64,000 nt of DNA from Curtobacterium sp. L6-1 (GTDB lineage Bacteria; Actinomycetota; Actinomycetes; Actinomycetales; Microbacteriaceae): NCBI RefSeq assembly GCF_018885305.1, contig NZ_CP076544.1, forward strand, positions 2,232,001-2,296,000. Direction: 5' to 3'. Positions 16,751 to 25,559 of the stretch are shown here, one piece after another (the stretch's first letter is position 1; each line of letters opens with the position of its first letter). The notes under the pieces were generated by a model. The model did no database searches and had not been told where the DNA came from. It saw only the letters and a list, made by a program, of their open reading frames with translations. Position numbers and translations under genes: made by a program.

Positions 16751-17908
16751 TCAGCTGGACGCGACCGCGGCGTCCTCGGCGAGGACCGTGAGGACCTGGC
16801 GAGCCGTCCGGCGGCCAGCCCGGTTCGCGCCGATCGTCGACGCCTGCGGGCCGTACCCGGCCAGGAAGAGGCGGGGCTCCGCGGTGGAGCGTCCGTCCTC
16901 GACGACCACGCCACCGTCCTCGGTCCGCAGCTGCAACGGCGCCAGGTGTCGCAGGTCGGCGCGGAACCCCGTCGCCCACAGCACCGCGTCGGCGTGGACG
17001 TGCTCGCCGTCCGCGGTGACGACGCCGTCCTCGTCCAAGCGGGTGAACATCGGTTCGGCGCGCAGGAGTCCGCGGTCCAGTCCCGCCCGGATCCTGCGCG
17101 ACACCGGCAGTCCGGTCCCGCTGACGATGCTCGGCAGCACCCGGCCCGCTCGCGCCGCGCGGTCCTGGTCCTCCACTGCCGCGACCGCCGCGCCGAGGGC
17201 CAGTGCGCGGTCCTCTGACCAGACGACCGGACGCCTCGTGAACCAGCGCGTCGACCGGGCGACGCCGTCGAGCTCGAGCAGGAACCCGATGCCGCTCGTG
17301 CCCCCGCCGACCACCACCACGTCCTGCCCGGCGAAGTCCGCGGCGTCCCGGTAGCCGGTCGTGTCGAGCTGCCGGCCACGGAAGACGTCCCGCCCGGGGA
17401 CCCACGGCACGAACGGCGTGCCCCAGGTGCCGGAGGCGTTCACCACGACCTCGGCGACGATGGTGCCGACGGTGCCGTCCTCGGCGCGGGTCTCCACCAC
17501 GAGGCGGCTTGTTGTGGCTGCGGCTGCGCCTGCGTCTGTGTCCGCGGCTGCGCTGACACGTCGCACGCTCGTCACCGCGACCGGTCGACGGACGCGGAGG
17601 TCGTGGTGCTCCTCGAACCGGCGGTAGTACTCGGCCACGACGTCGCGCGCCGGGCGGGAGCGGTCGGCATCGTCGAAGCGCAGGCCCATCTCGTGCATCC
17701 CCGGCAGGTCGTGCACGCGGTGCGCCAGGCCGAGACGGAGGGCGTCCCACCGGAACTGCCACGCGCCTCCCGTCCCCGGGGCACGGTCGAGGACGACGAC
17801 GTCGTCCCCGGCGACGAGGCCGGCGCGCTGGAGATGCCACGCGACGGAGAGCCCTGCCTGCCCCGCTCCGATGACGACGACACGGGCCTGTTGTGCGGCG
17901 GTGCGCAT
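16751..17908 (-). CDS. Flavin-containing monooxygenase / FAD-NAD(P) oxidoreductase
   Basis: A 385-residue soluble flavoenzyme. The FAD-binding Rossmann motif VVVIGAGQAGLSVAWHL is at 10-26, a second nucleotide-binding motif VVVVGGGTSGIGFL near 183-196, and the ATGFRADL motif typical of flavoprotein monooxygenases near 318. This composition matches YUCCA/FMO-like or putative trkA-like monooxygenases. Substrate unknown. The ATG at 17908 is followed directly by the beta strand of the FAD fold, so the 49-residue upstream extension was rejected. It is divergent from the DUF3073 gene, with about 160 bp between them. Confidence 0.87.
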   Translation of the reverse strand: MRTAAQQARVVVIGAGQAGLSVAWHLQRAGLVAGDDVVVLDRAPGTGGAWQFRWDALRLGLAHRVHDLPGMHEMGLRFDDADRSRPARDVVAEYYRRFEEHHDLRVRRPVAVTSVRRVSAAADTDAGAAAATTSRLVVETRAEDGTVGTIVAEVVVNASGTWGTPFVPWVPGRDVFRGRQLDTTGYRDAADFAGQDVVVVGGGTSGIGFLLELDGVARSTRWFTRRPVVWSEDRALALGAAVAAVEDQDRAARAGRVLPSIVSGTGLPVSRRIRAGLDRGLLRAEPMFTRLDEDGVVTADGEHVHADAVLWATGFRADLRHLAPLQLRTEDGGVVVEDGRSTAEPRLFLAGYGPQASTIGANRAGRRTARQVLTVLAEDAAVASS

Positions 17909-18070
17909 CACCCTCGATTCTGCTGTGTTCGGGACGCGCCGGGCGAAGTCGGCAACGGGGTACATGGTAAAGTGGCCGACGGATTTCTCACCACGAATCG
18001 TCTGTACTTCCCGGGTGTTCACTCGACGCCCGCCGAGACGGACACGAGCCGACACAAGAGGGGGTCACGC

Positions 18071-18277
18071 ATGGGGCGCGGCCGTCAGAAGGCGAAGCAC
18101 ACCAAGGTCGCCCGGGAGCTGAAGTACTTCAGCCCGGACACCAACTACGGTGCTCTCGAACGCGAACTCTCCGTCGCACAGCAGTCGGACGAGCCCGACT
18201 ACGTCGACCGCTGGGCCGACGACGTCGGTGACGAGGGCGACCTGGAGAACCAACCGGACACCAACAAGTCCGCCTGA
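18071..18277 (+). CDS. DUF3073 protein
   Basis: A 68-residue protein beginning MGRGRQKAKHTKVARELKYF, the highly conserved N terminus of the actinobacterial DUF3073 family. A basic start (1-18) is followed by an acidic half. Its function is unknown; the short basic head suggests nucleic-acid or ribosome contact, but that is guesswork. GAGGGG lies about 8 nt upstream of the ATG. The gene is a single unit closed by a hairpin 15 nt after the stop. Confidence 0.92.
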   Translation: MGRGRQKAKHTKVARELKYFSPDTNYGALERELSVAQQSDEPDYVDRWADDVGDEGDLENQPDTNKSA

Positions 18278-18291
18278 CCTCCTGGTTCCAT

Positions 18292-18322
18292 GACGCCGCG
18301 CGCCTCCGGGTAGCGCGGCGTC
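18292..18322 (+). terminator. Hairpin terminator after DUF3073 gene
   Basis: Ten-bp arms GACGCCGCGC and GCGCGGCGTC around an 11-nt loop, 15 nt past the stop codon. Confidence 0.65.
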
Positions 18323-18401
18323 TCGGCGCGCCCGGACGGTGCAGGCGCAGGCGCAGGCGCACACGTCCGTCGCTCGACGCAGGGATTGTGCCGCAGCCGA
18401 A

Positions 18402-18615
18402 GTCGCACGACGGGCCGCTTCCCGCACCTCCAGACGGCAGATCACGCGACCTCGACGACGGCCCCGCGGCAGGTCACGCGACCTCGACGCCGGGCCACCC
18501 ACCAGCCACGCCAGCGGCCCAGGTCGCACGACGTGCCGTGACCGGTACGCCGAGGTCGCACGACGGGCCGCTTCCCGCACCTCCAGGCGGCAGATCACGC
18601 GACCTCGGCGACGGG
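18402..18615. repeat. Duplicated 60-bp intergenic block
   Basis: The 423-bp gap 18278-18700 has no supported gene. Two copies of a 60-bp block beginning GTCGCACGACGGGCCGCTTC lie at 18402-18461 and 18555-18614, with about two mismatches. Shorter pieces (AGGTCGCACGAC, GTCACGCGACCTCGACG) lie between and after them. The recurring words GTCGCACGAC and GTCACGCGACC give local self-complementarity. It looks like a REP-type or satellite array with no mobile gene attached. Confidence 0.7.
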
Positions 18616-18700
18616 CCGGCGGCGTGTCGTACGACCTCGCGCCGACGCAGACGGCAGCGCCGACGCCCTGCGCCAGCGGCCGCACCAGGCACCGAGCGCG

Positions 18701-19795
18701 TCAGCCCCGGTACGCCCCCACGAGACGGACCGCGCCGCCGTCGACGCCCTTCGCGCCCTGCTCGAACCCGTCCAGGTCCCGAGCACTCGTCGACACCGAG
18801 CCGACCGTCCACGCCGGCAGTCCCGCGGCGCCGAGGCTCGCGATGACCTGCTCGGCCGCGGCACCGGCCACGACGGCGAACATGCCGATGCCGAGGTTCC
18901 AGGTGCCCTCGGTGTCCTCGATCGGGGTCCCGGCCAGCTCGGCGAGCACGCGGAACACCGGGAGCGGCTGCCAGGTGGAGCGCTCGACCTCGACCCACGA
19001 GCCGACGGGCAGCACGCGCGCCAGGTTCGCCGCGATGCCGCCGCCCGTGACGTGCGACAGGGAGTGCACGGCGCCCGGGTGCGCGTCGATCAGGTCGAGC
19101 AGCGGGGACGTGTACAGCCGGGTCGGCTCGAGCAGGGCCTCCCCCACCAGGCCGCCGAGCTCCGGCAGCGTGTCCGTGTACCCGATGCCGCGCTGGCCCA
19201 GGATGTGCCGCACGAGGGAGTAGCCGTTCGAGTGCAGCCCCGAGGACTCGATCGCGATGACCGCGTCGCCGTCCTGCACGAGGTGGGCGCCGAGTTGCGA
19301 TCCGGCCTCGACCGCGCCGACGGCGGCACCGGCCACGTCGTAGTCGTCCGGCCCGAGCAGCCCCGGGTGCTCCGCGGTCTCGCCGCCGACGAGCGCGGTG
19401 CCGGTCGCGGCGCAGCCCTTGGCGATGCCGGCGACGATGTCGGCGATCCGGTTCGGCACGACGCGTCCGCAGGCGATGTAGTCGGTCATGAACATCGGCT
19501 TCGCGCCGACCACGACGATGTCGTCGACGACCATGCCGACGAGGTCCTGCCCGATCGTGTCGTGCTTGTCGATGGCCTGCGCGATGGCGACCTTCGTGCC
19601 GACGCCGTCGGTCGAGGTGGCGAGCAGCGGGCGCTCGAAGTCCTTGAGGAACGAGACGTCGTACAGCCCGGCGAAGCCGCCGACCCCGCCCAGGACGGAC
19701 GAGTTGTGCGTCGCCGACACGGCGGACTTCATGAGCTCGACGGCCAGGTCACCGGCGGCGGTGTCGACGCCGGCTTCTGCGTACGGGTTCGGCAT
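18701..19795 (-). CDS. purM: Phosphoribosylformylglycinamidine cyclo-ligase (AIR synthetase)
   Basis: Purine pathway enzyme that closes the imidazole ring, converting FGAM plus ATP to AIR. The 364-residue protein shows the PurM fold: MPNPYAEAGVDTAAGDLAVE at the start, the GGFAGLYD strand near 40, the ATP/substrate motif STDGVGTK near 61, DIVVVGAKPMFMTDY near 92, VGGETAEHPG near 135 and SSGLHSNGYSLVR near 180. The ATG at 19795 is preceded by GGAGGACC. It is transcribed divergently from purF across a 71-bp spacer, an arrangement that allows one control region for both. Confidence 0.96.
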   Translation of the reverse strand: MPNPYAEAGVDTAAGDLAVELMKSAVSATHNSSVLGGVGGFAGLYDVSFLKDFERPLLATSTDGVGTKVAIAQAIDKHDTIGQDLVGMVVDDIVVVGAKPMFMTDYIACGRVVPNRIADIVAGIAKGCAATGTALVGGETAEHPGLLGPDDYDVAGAAVGAVEAGSQLGAHLVQDGDAVIAIESSGLHSNGYSLVRHILGQRGIGYTDTLPELGGLVGEALLEPTRLYTSPLLDLIDAHPGAVHSLSHVTGGGIAANLARVLPVGSWVEVERSTWQPLPVFRVLAELAGTPIEDTEGTWNLGIGMFAVVAGAAAEQVIASLGAAGLPAWTVGSVSTSARDLDGFEQGAKGVDGGAVRLVGAYRG

Positions 19796-19866
19796 GCGTG
19801 GTCCTCCGCGGAGCATGGCAGACTTGTTCGGTACCACCCGATCCTACGGTCTGGAGCACCCCGCGA

Positions 19867-21324
19867 ATGTGCGGCATCGTCGGCCTCGTTGCGCAGGGGC
19901 CTGCAAACCAATCCATCTACGACGCCCTGCTCCTCCTGCAACACCGGGGACAGGACTCCACGGGCATCGCCACGGTCGACGGGCACGTGCACCACATGCA
20001 CAAGACCCGCGGCCACGTGCGGGAGGCCTTCCGCACCCGTGACATGCGAGCGCTGCTCGGGACGATGGGCCTCGGCCACGTCCGGTACGCGACCCGTGGT
20101 GCCGCCACGAACGAAGAGGAAGCCCAGCCGTTCTACGTGAACGCGCCGTACGGCATCGTCCTCGTGCACAACGGCAACCTCACGAACACGCGGGAGCTCA
20201 CCCGCGAGTTGTTCGACATCGACCGCCGGCACCTCAACACGACCTCGGACACCGAGCTGCTCGTGAACGTCCTGGCGCACGAGCTGCAGGGCCAGGTCCG
20301 CGGCTCGCACCTCGACCCCGGGCAGGTGTTCGACGCGGTCGAGCGTGTGCACGAGCGCGTCGAGGGCTCCTACGCCACGATCGCGACCATCGCGGGGCAC
20401 GGTCTGCTGGCCTTCCGTGACCCGTACGGCATCCGGCCGCTCATCCTCGGGCACAAGTTCGACGACGCCGGCAAGAGCGAGTGGGTCGTCGCGAGCGAGT
20501 CCCTCGTGCTCGAGTCCGGCGGCTACGACATCGTCCGCGACGTCGCCCCGGGCGAGGCCGTGTTCATCGAGATGGACGGCACGATGCACGCCCGGCAGTG
20601 CGCGAAGGACCCGCGCCTCGTGCCGTGCGCCTTCGAGTACGTGTACCTGGCCCGCCCGGACTCGGTGATGAACGGCATCTCGGTGTACGACGCCCGGCTG
20701 CGCCTCGGCAACCGCCTAGCCGACACGATCGAGCAGTACGCCCCGACCGGCGACATCGACGTGGTCATGCCGATCCCGGACTCGAGCCGTCCCGCGGCCA
20801 TGCAGGTCGCGCAGAAGCTCGGCATCGAGTACCGCGAGGGCTTCTACAAGAACCGCTACGTCGGCCGCACGTTCATCATGCCCGGCCAGGCGGAGCGCAA
20901 GCGGTCGGTCCGGCAGAAGCTCAACGCGATGTCTTCCGAGTTCAAGGGCAAGAACATCCTGATCGTCGACGACTCGATCGTGCGCGGCACGACGAGCAAG
21001 GAGATCGTCGAGATGGCCCGCGCCGCCGGGGCGAACGAGGTCACCTTCACGAGCGCCGCGCCGCCGGTCCGCTTCCCGCACGTGTACGGCATCAACATGC
21101 CGACGCGCGCCGAGCTCATCGCGCACGACCGGAAGATCCCGGAGATCAACCGGGTCCTCGGCAGCGACCACCTGATCTACCAGGAGATCGGCGACATGCG
21201 CGACGCGATCATCGAGGGGTCCGACGTCACCGACCTCGAGATGAGCTGCTTCACCGGCGAGTACGTCACCGGCACCGTGTCGCCGGAGTACCTCGCCTGG
21301 GTCGAGGCGAACCAGCTCAGCTGA
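19867..21324 (+). CDS. purF: Amidophosphoribosyltransferase
   Basis: Committing enzyme of purine synthesis (PRPP plus glutamine to phosphoribosylamine), 485 residues. Mature Cys2 in MCGIVGLV is the glutaminase nucleophile, so the start is certain and no propeptide is present. Glutaminase motifs include HVRYATRG near 76 and HNGNLTN near 102. The PRPP-binding loop ILIVDDSIVRGTTSKE is near 368-383. It lies opposite purM; TACGGT at 19845-19850 may be its -10 box. A 21-bp hairpin terminator follows 22 nt after the stop. Confidence 0.97.
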   Translation: MCGIVGLVAQGPANQSIYDALLLLQHRGQDSTGIATVDGHVHHMHKTRGHVREAFRTRDMRALLGTMGLGHVRYATRGAATNEEEAQPFYVNAPYGIVLVHNGNLTNTRELTRELFDIDRRHLNTTSDTELLVNVLAHELQGQVRGSHLDPGQVFDAVERVHERVEGSYATIATIAGHGLLAFRDPYGIRPLILGHKFDDAGKSEWVVASESLVLESGGYDIVRDVAPGEAVFIEMDGTMHARQCAKDPRLVPCAFEYVYLARPDSVMNGISVYDARLRLGNRLADTIEQYAPTGDIDVVMPIPDSSRPAAMQVAQKLGIEYREGFYKNRYVGRTFIMPGQAERKRSVRQKLNAMSSEFKGKNILIVDDSIVRGTTSKEIVEMARAAGANEVTFTSAAPPVRFPHVYGINMPTRAELIAHDRKIPEINRVLGSDHLIYQEIGDMRDAIIEGSDVTDLEMSCFTGEYVTGTVSPEYLAWVEANQLS

Positions 21325-21346
21325 CGCCTCGCGTCACCGGCACGGA

Positions 21347-21392
21347 ACGGACGGGAGGCTCCCCACCAGATGGTGGGGAGCCTCCCGTCCGT
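21347..21392. terminator. Bidirectional 21-bp hairpin terminator
   Basis: Perfect 21-bp arms beginning ACGGACGGGAGGCTCCCC enclose the loop AGAT. The hairpin separates convergent purF and the two-helix protein gene and can serve both strands. The arm contains the CGGGAGGC core shared by other intergenic elements here. Confidence 0.88.
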
Positions 21393-21418
21393 CGTGTGGT
21401 CGCGTCGCGACCGCGACG

Positions 21419-21886
21419 TCAGCGCTCGGGCTGGTCGTCGCGGACCGGGTCCGTGACCGCCGGGTCCGTGACCATCGGGTCGGCCGTGGGCGCGGGTGCA
21501 GCGGACTGGCCGTCGCCCTCGAGCTCGCCGTCCACCGTCTCGGGGGCCGGGTCGACCGCGACGCGCTCGGCCGTCAGGCGGGCTGCCCGGCGCGAGGAGA
21601 CCTGGTCGAGCACGACGGCGGCGACCGCGCCGATGAGCATCCCGATCGAGACGCCGTACAGGCTGAAGTAGCCGACGAGTCCGGCGAAGCCCGTGGTCTC
21701 CTGCTGGTCGCCGCGGTCGATGCCCATGGTCAGCAGGACGACGAGGACGGTGACGAGGAACCCGAGGACCGCACCGCCGAGGATGAAGACGCTGAACCGC
21801 GGGGCGCGGCGGATGGTCACCTGGTCCGGGGACGTGACCGCGTTCGGCGCCGGGACGGGGCGCTCGGGTCGATCGGGGCTGCTCAC
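21419..21886 (-). CDS. Conserved two-helix membrane protein next to purF
   Basis: A 155-residue membrane protein of unknown function. A Pro/Arg-rich cytoplasmic start is followed by two helices, about 32-53 (FSVFILGGAVLGFLVTVLVV) and 70-90 (LVGYFSLYGVSIGMLIGAVA), a basic stretch SSRRAARLT and an acidic, repetitive tail. I recall a similar protein beside purF in other Microbacteriaceae but know no function for it. The GTG at 21886 is the only start that leaves the membrane part intact. It converges on purF. Confidence 0.75.
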   Translation of the reverse strand: MSSPDRPERPVPAPNAVTSPDQVTIRRAPRFSVFILGGAVLGFLVTVLVVLLTMGIDRGDQQETTGFAGLVGYFSLYGVSIGMLIGAVAAVVLDQVSSRRAARLTAERVAVDPAPETVDGELEGDGQSAAPAPTADPMVTDPAVTDPVRDDQPER

Positions 21887-21989
21887 CGACCCATTGTCCC
21901 CCACCTTGGGAGGGAGCACGCCCGCAGTGCGCCACCGGAACGCGAGATGATGGTCAATCACCGATGGACACGAGGGACGGAGGCGCGCG

Positions 21990-24569
21990 ATGGTCGATTC
22001 GACCCCCGCTGGTGACCGCCGTCCGACCTCCCCACCGGCCCGGCTGTCCTGGCCCGTCCTGACGCGACGCGAGGAGGACCGCGCCGTCGCCGTCGTCGCG
22101 GAGCACCGGTGGAGCGTGGCCCTCGTCGGTGCCGCCGGGCTCGGCAAGACCACCGTCGCCGCGCGGGTGACCGACCGGGTCGTCGCGCTGTCGCCCGGTG
22201 ACCCGCCGCTCGTTGTCCCGATCACCGCCGTCGCCGCGAGCTCGTCGATGCCGTTCGGCGCGGTGTCCGACCGCTTCGGCGACGTCCTCGGCGACGACCT
22301 GACGGAGCCGGTGTCCGCCGAGGAACGCCTCCGGCACGCGGCCGAGGCCGGTCGCGGCGACCTGGTGCTCCGGGTAGACGACGCCGACCTGCTCGACACC
22401 CTCTCCGCCCGGTACGTGGCGTGGCTCGTGCGCGACCAGGACGCCCGGCTGGTGCTGACCTGCCGCGACTTCACCGCCCTCGCCGACCCGCTGCGGGCGC
22501 TGTGGCAGGACGACCTGCTCGAACGCATCGACCTCGAACCGCTCGACGTCGACGAGGCCGCGAGCCTGGTCGAACGGGCACTCGGCGCGCCCCTCGAGCC
22601 GGCGTCGGTGGAACGGGTGCACCGGGCCACCGAGGGCAACCCGCTGTACCTGCGGGAGGTCGTGCGCGCCGGCCTCGCCTCGGGAGCCCTCGAGCACACC
22701 GCGCTGAGCTGGTACTGGCGCGGTCGGGTGACGGCGTCGCACAGCCTCGCCGACATGTACCGGACCGAGCTCGCGGGGCTGCCCGGCGACCTGCGCGACG
22801 TCGTGGAGATCGTCGCCCTCGCCGACCCGATCCCGCTCTCCCGGCTGCTCGCACTGGTGGACGGTGCCGACCTCGACCGCGCCGTCGGGCTCGGGTTCGT
22901 CCGCATCGACTCGACCGACGCCGGCAGCCCGGTCGCACGGTCGTCGCATCCCCTGGTCGGCGAGGTCGTGCGCGCCCTGGTGCCGGTCGCCCGCCGGACG
23001 GCGCTGTTCGCCCGCGCCAACGCCTTCCGCACCGACCGGCCCGAGGGCGCTCCGCCCGCCGCGCGGCTCCGGGCGACGCTCTGGGCGCTCGAGTGCGGTG
23101 TCGTGCCCCCGGTCGACCAGCTGCTCGACGCCGCCCGGGTGGCCGGTGGCCTGCAGGAGCACGAGAGCGCCATCGCCCTGACGACGGCCGCGCTCGGCTC
23201 CGGGCTGACCGCCACCGAGCGGGTCCGGACCCACTGTCTGCGGTCGCTCGCCCACGGCTACAGCAGCGGTCGGGAAGCCGGACGCCTCGACGCCGAGGCG
23301 GCGTGGGGCCTCGCGACCTCGGGTGCGGACGTGGACGACGTCGCCGTGGTCGAGGCGTGCGAGACCCTCGCGAACCTGCGGCAGTTCCACGACGACGACC
23401 CGGCTGCGGCCGTGGCCCTCGCGGAGGTCGCGACGCAGTACGTCCGCGCCCCGGAGACCGTCGAGCAGTTGCGCGTCCTGCGGTTGTCGCACCTCGGGTG
23501 GGGCGGGGACTTCGCCGAGGTCCGGGAGGAGATCGAGCGCACCGGCGTGCTGCGTTCCCCGACGATCCCGCGGTCCTTCCTGCCGATCGCTCCGTGTGCC
23601 ATCGCTGCGCTGGGGACCGGCGGCCGGCTCGACGACGCCCAGCGCCTGGCGCACGCCTGCCTGGCGACCGCGGCCGTGCACCTCGAGGACTCCCCCTGGA
23701 GCGTCGGCGAGGTCGTGTCCGTCCTGCACCAGGTGCAGGTCTGGCGCGGGGACATCGCGGACATGCTGACCCAGGTGCCGGTGAGCCGGGCGGACCCGTT
23801 CCTGAAGTACGACTTCACGCTCGAGCTGTTCGGCATCGGCAACCGGGCGCTCGGCCAGCGACGGTGGACGGACGCCGTGACCGCGTTCACCGCCGCCTGC
23901 GAACGGTACGAGCTCACCGACCCGGGTGGTTTCGCCGCCTACGCCTGGTCGCGTCTGGCGATGGCGCAGGCGTACGCGGGCATGACCGACGCCGCCGCGG
24001 AGTCCGTCGAGCGCGCCCGCACGACACCGCTCCGGGCGATGCGGATCCTCGGCGACCAGATCGAGACGACCATCTCGTGGACCGAGGCGCTGCTCGGCAA
24101 CCCCGCCGGACTCCGTCGCGCCGACGAGCTCATCGCGCGCGGGACGGCGACGGGCGCCTGGACGCACGTGCTCTACGCGCAGACGCTGCACTACGCGATG
24201 GACGCGATGAGCGGCCGGGACACCACCGCCTCGCTCGCCCGCATGCAGGAGGCCGCGACCCGCGTGGACGGTCCGCTCGCCGCCGCGATCACCGGGTACG
24301 CGGAGGCCCTGCGCTCCGGGGACCGCGGCTGGATCGCGAGCGCGCAGTCGGCACTGGCGGCGTGCGGCATGGCCGTGACCGCCGGGCGGACGAAGCAGCC
24401 GCTGACGAAGCGGGAGTACGAGGTCGCGGAGTACGCCGCGCAGGGTTTCTCGAACCGCCGGATCGCCGACCAGCTCGGGCTGTCGGTGCGGACCGTGGAC
24501 GCCCACATGTCGCGGGTCTTCTCGAAGTGGGACCTGCACGCCCGGTCGGAGCTCGCCGAGCTGCTCTGA
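21990..24569 (+). CDS. Large LuxR-type regulator with ATPase domain (LAL-like)
   Basis: An 859-residue STAND/LAL-type transcription regulator. The nucleotide-binding domain carries Walker A GAAGLGKTT at 47-55 and a Walker B-like LVLRVDDADLL near 125. The middle is helical and TPR-like, as expected for a signal-sensing arm. The C-terminal LuxR helix-turn-helix is at about 800-859 (LTKREYEVAEYAAQGFSNRR, then LSVRTVDAHMSRVFSKW). GGAGG lies 8 nt before the ATG. It stands alone between purine genes with no obvious target, so ligand and regulon are unknown. Family length of 850-950 residues is normal. Confidence 0.9.
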   Translation: MVDSTPAGDRRPTSPPARLSWPVLTRREEDRAVAVVAEHRWSVALVGAAGLGKTTVAARVTDRVVALSPGDPPLVVPITAVAASSSMPFGAVSDRFGDVLGDDLTEPVSAEERLRHAAEAGRGDLVLRVDDADLLDTLSARYVAWLVRDQDARLVLTCRDFTALADPLRALWQDDLLERIDLEPLDVDEAASLVERALGAPLEPASVERVHRATEGNPLYLREVVRAGLASGALEHTALSWYWRGRVTASHSLADMYRTELAGLPGDLRDVVEIVALADPIPLSRLLALVDGADLDRAVGLGFVRIDSTDAGSPVARSSHPLVGEVVRALVPVARRTALFARANAFRTDRPEGAPPAARLRATLWALECGVVPPVDQLLDAARVAGGLQEHESAIALTTAALGSGLTATERVRTHCLRSLAHGYSSGREAGRLDAEAAWGLATSGADVDDVAVVEACETLANLRQFHDDDPAAAVALAEVATQYVRAPETVEQLRVLRLSHLGWGGDFAEVREEIERTGVLRSPTIPRSFLPIAPCAIAALGTGGRLDDAQRLAHACLATAAVHLEDSPWSVGEVVSVLHQVQVWRGDIADMLTQVPVSRADPFLKYDFTLELFGIGNRALGQRRWTDAVTAFTAACERYELTDPGGFAAYAWSRLAMAQAYAGMTDAAAESVERARTTPLRAMRILGDQIETTISWTEALLGNPAGLRRADELIARGTATGAWTHVLYAQTLHYAMDAMSGRDTTASLARMQEAATRVDGPLAAAITGYAEALRSGDRGWIASAQSALAACGMAVTAGRTKQPLTKREYEVAEYAAQGFSNRRIADQLGLSVRTVDAHMSRVFSKWDLHARSELAELL

Positions 24570-24791
24570 CGCGGCGGACGGCATGCGCTCCCGGTACGGA
24601 AACGGGGTACTGCCGCGACGGACGGCCCCGTGCTGCCGCAGCGGGCAGCGCGCGCTGACGGCTCCGTGGGCCCCACGACGGGAGGCCGACGTGCGTCCGG
24701 GCGACCGGCCCTGATCCGGCCGAGCGACACAGAACGGTCGGGCCAGACCGCAAGAGAAGTTGCGGGATGCAGCACGACTCGCCGCACCTGT

Positions 24792-24952
24792 TGACACAGG
24801 TCGGCGGGTTTCGCGTAGCGTTGCATCCGTCGCCGGGTTCGGACCCGTTCGGGTCGGGTCCGAATCCCGGCGACTTCACCAGCGTAGGCAAGCGGGCACA
24901 CCGAGCACATCGGTAGCCACTACCTAATTCCCGCCGGTATCGAGTCCGGCGG
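24792..24952 (+). ncRNA. Candidate structured noncoding RNA with consensus-like promoter
   Basis: A perfect TTGACA box (24792-24797) is followed after 19 bp by TAGCGT (24817-24822), so a transcript could begin near 24829. A hairpin of two 9-bp stems with a small bulge starts there (24830-24875). Three more hairpins follow: CCGA/TCGG (24901-24913), GGTAG/CTACC (24912-24924) and CCGCCGG/CCGGCGG (24931-24952). No start codon with coding character follows. The piece ending CTTCACCA resembles a tRNA 3' end but no tRNA can be folded. The 573-bp gap 24570-25142 contains nothing else convincing apart from repeats. The RNA call is inference. Confidence 0.4.
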
Positions 24953-24996
24953 CGCCGACCACCTCGTCGAGGTGAGCCGACGGGCGGTCGCGGGAC

Positions 24997-25160
24997 GGGC
25001 CTCCCGTCCGGTCGCGGACGCGGACGGCGCGACAGACCGCCAGGACGAGCGGTCCGTCAGGACGAGCGGTCCGTCAGGACCAGGCGGCTCGTCTGCGCAG
25101 GCGGACCATCAGGGCAGGCCGACCGTCTGCGCTGGTCGACCGTCAGGGCAGGCGGACCGG
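24997..25160. repeat. GGGCCTCCCGTCCGG element followed by short tandem repeats
   Basis: Copy 4 of the intergenic word lies at 24997-25011. It is followed by two tandem copies of GACGAGCGGTCCGTCAG near 25045-25080 and degenerate relatives (CGTCAGGGCAGGCGGACC) to about 25160, just running into the 3' end of the next gene. Confidence 0.6.
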
Positions 25161-25502
25161 CAGGAAGGCGGCGAGGTCGGCGCGCGAACCGGAGGCGCTG
25201 ACTCGCTTGGCCGTCTCGGGGTCGTCCCAGCGCAGCTGCCCCGTCGCCAGTGCGAGCCACGTCGTCGCGTCGGTCTCGACGACGTTCGGCGGCGTCCCGC
25301 GGGTGTGGCGCGGTCCGGGCACGGCCTGCACGGCAGCGAACGGCGGGACCCGGACCTCGACGCTGTTGCCCGGTACGTCCTCGGCCAGGCGCTGCAGCGT
25401 CCACCGGACGGCGGTCGCGAGCGAGGGCCGGTCCGTCGCGCCGGCGGTCACCGCGTCGAGTGCGGCCCGTCCGACGGCGTCCTCGATGGTCTTCGGCGGC
25501 AT
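25143..25502 (-). CDS. Sterol-carrier-family / SCP-2-like small protein
   Basis: A 119-residue soluble protein. The N-terminal helix PPKTIEDAVGRAALDAVTAG and the C-terminal TDATTWLALATGQLRWDD near 80-97 are typical of actinobacterial proteins annotated as sterol carrier family, a fold that binds lipids or acts as a dimerisation module. No experimental role is known to me. It is divergent from purD. The ATG at 25502 is chosen over a GTG six bases upstream because TAGCCT lies exactly 6 nt before it, the spacing seen for leaderless genes here. Confidence 0.78.
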   Translation of the reverse strand: MPPKTIEDAVGRAALDAVTAGATDRPSLATAVRWTLQRLAEDVPGNSVEVRVPPFAAVQAVPGPRHTRGTPPNVVETDATTWLALATGQLRWDDPETAKRVSASGSRADLAAFLPVRLP

Positions 25503-25559
25503 CTCCACAGGCTAGCCGGTGCACTGCGGGCGGCGAGTCGGGCTCGGTAGGGTGATCGG

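Noticed and set aside
24830..24899. tRNA gene suggested by CCGAATCCCGG followed by CTTCACCA
   Set aside because: The T-loop has C at the invariant U position, and no matching 5' acceptor arm, D-arm or anticodon arm can be drawn. It folds instead as a long hairpin.
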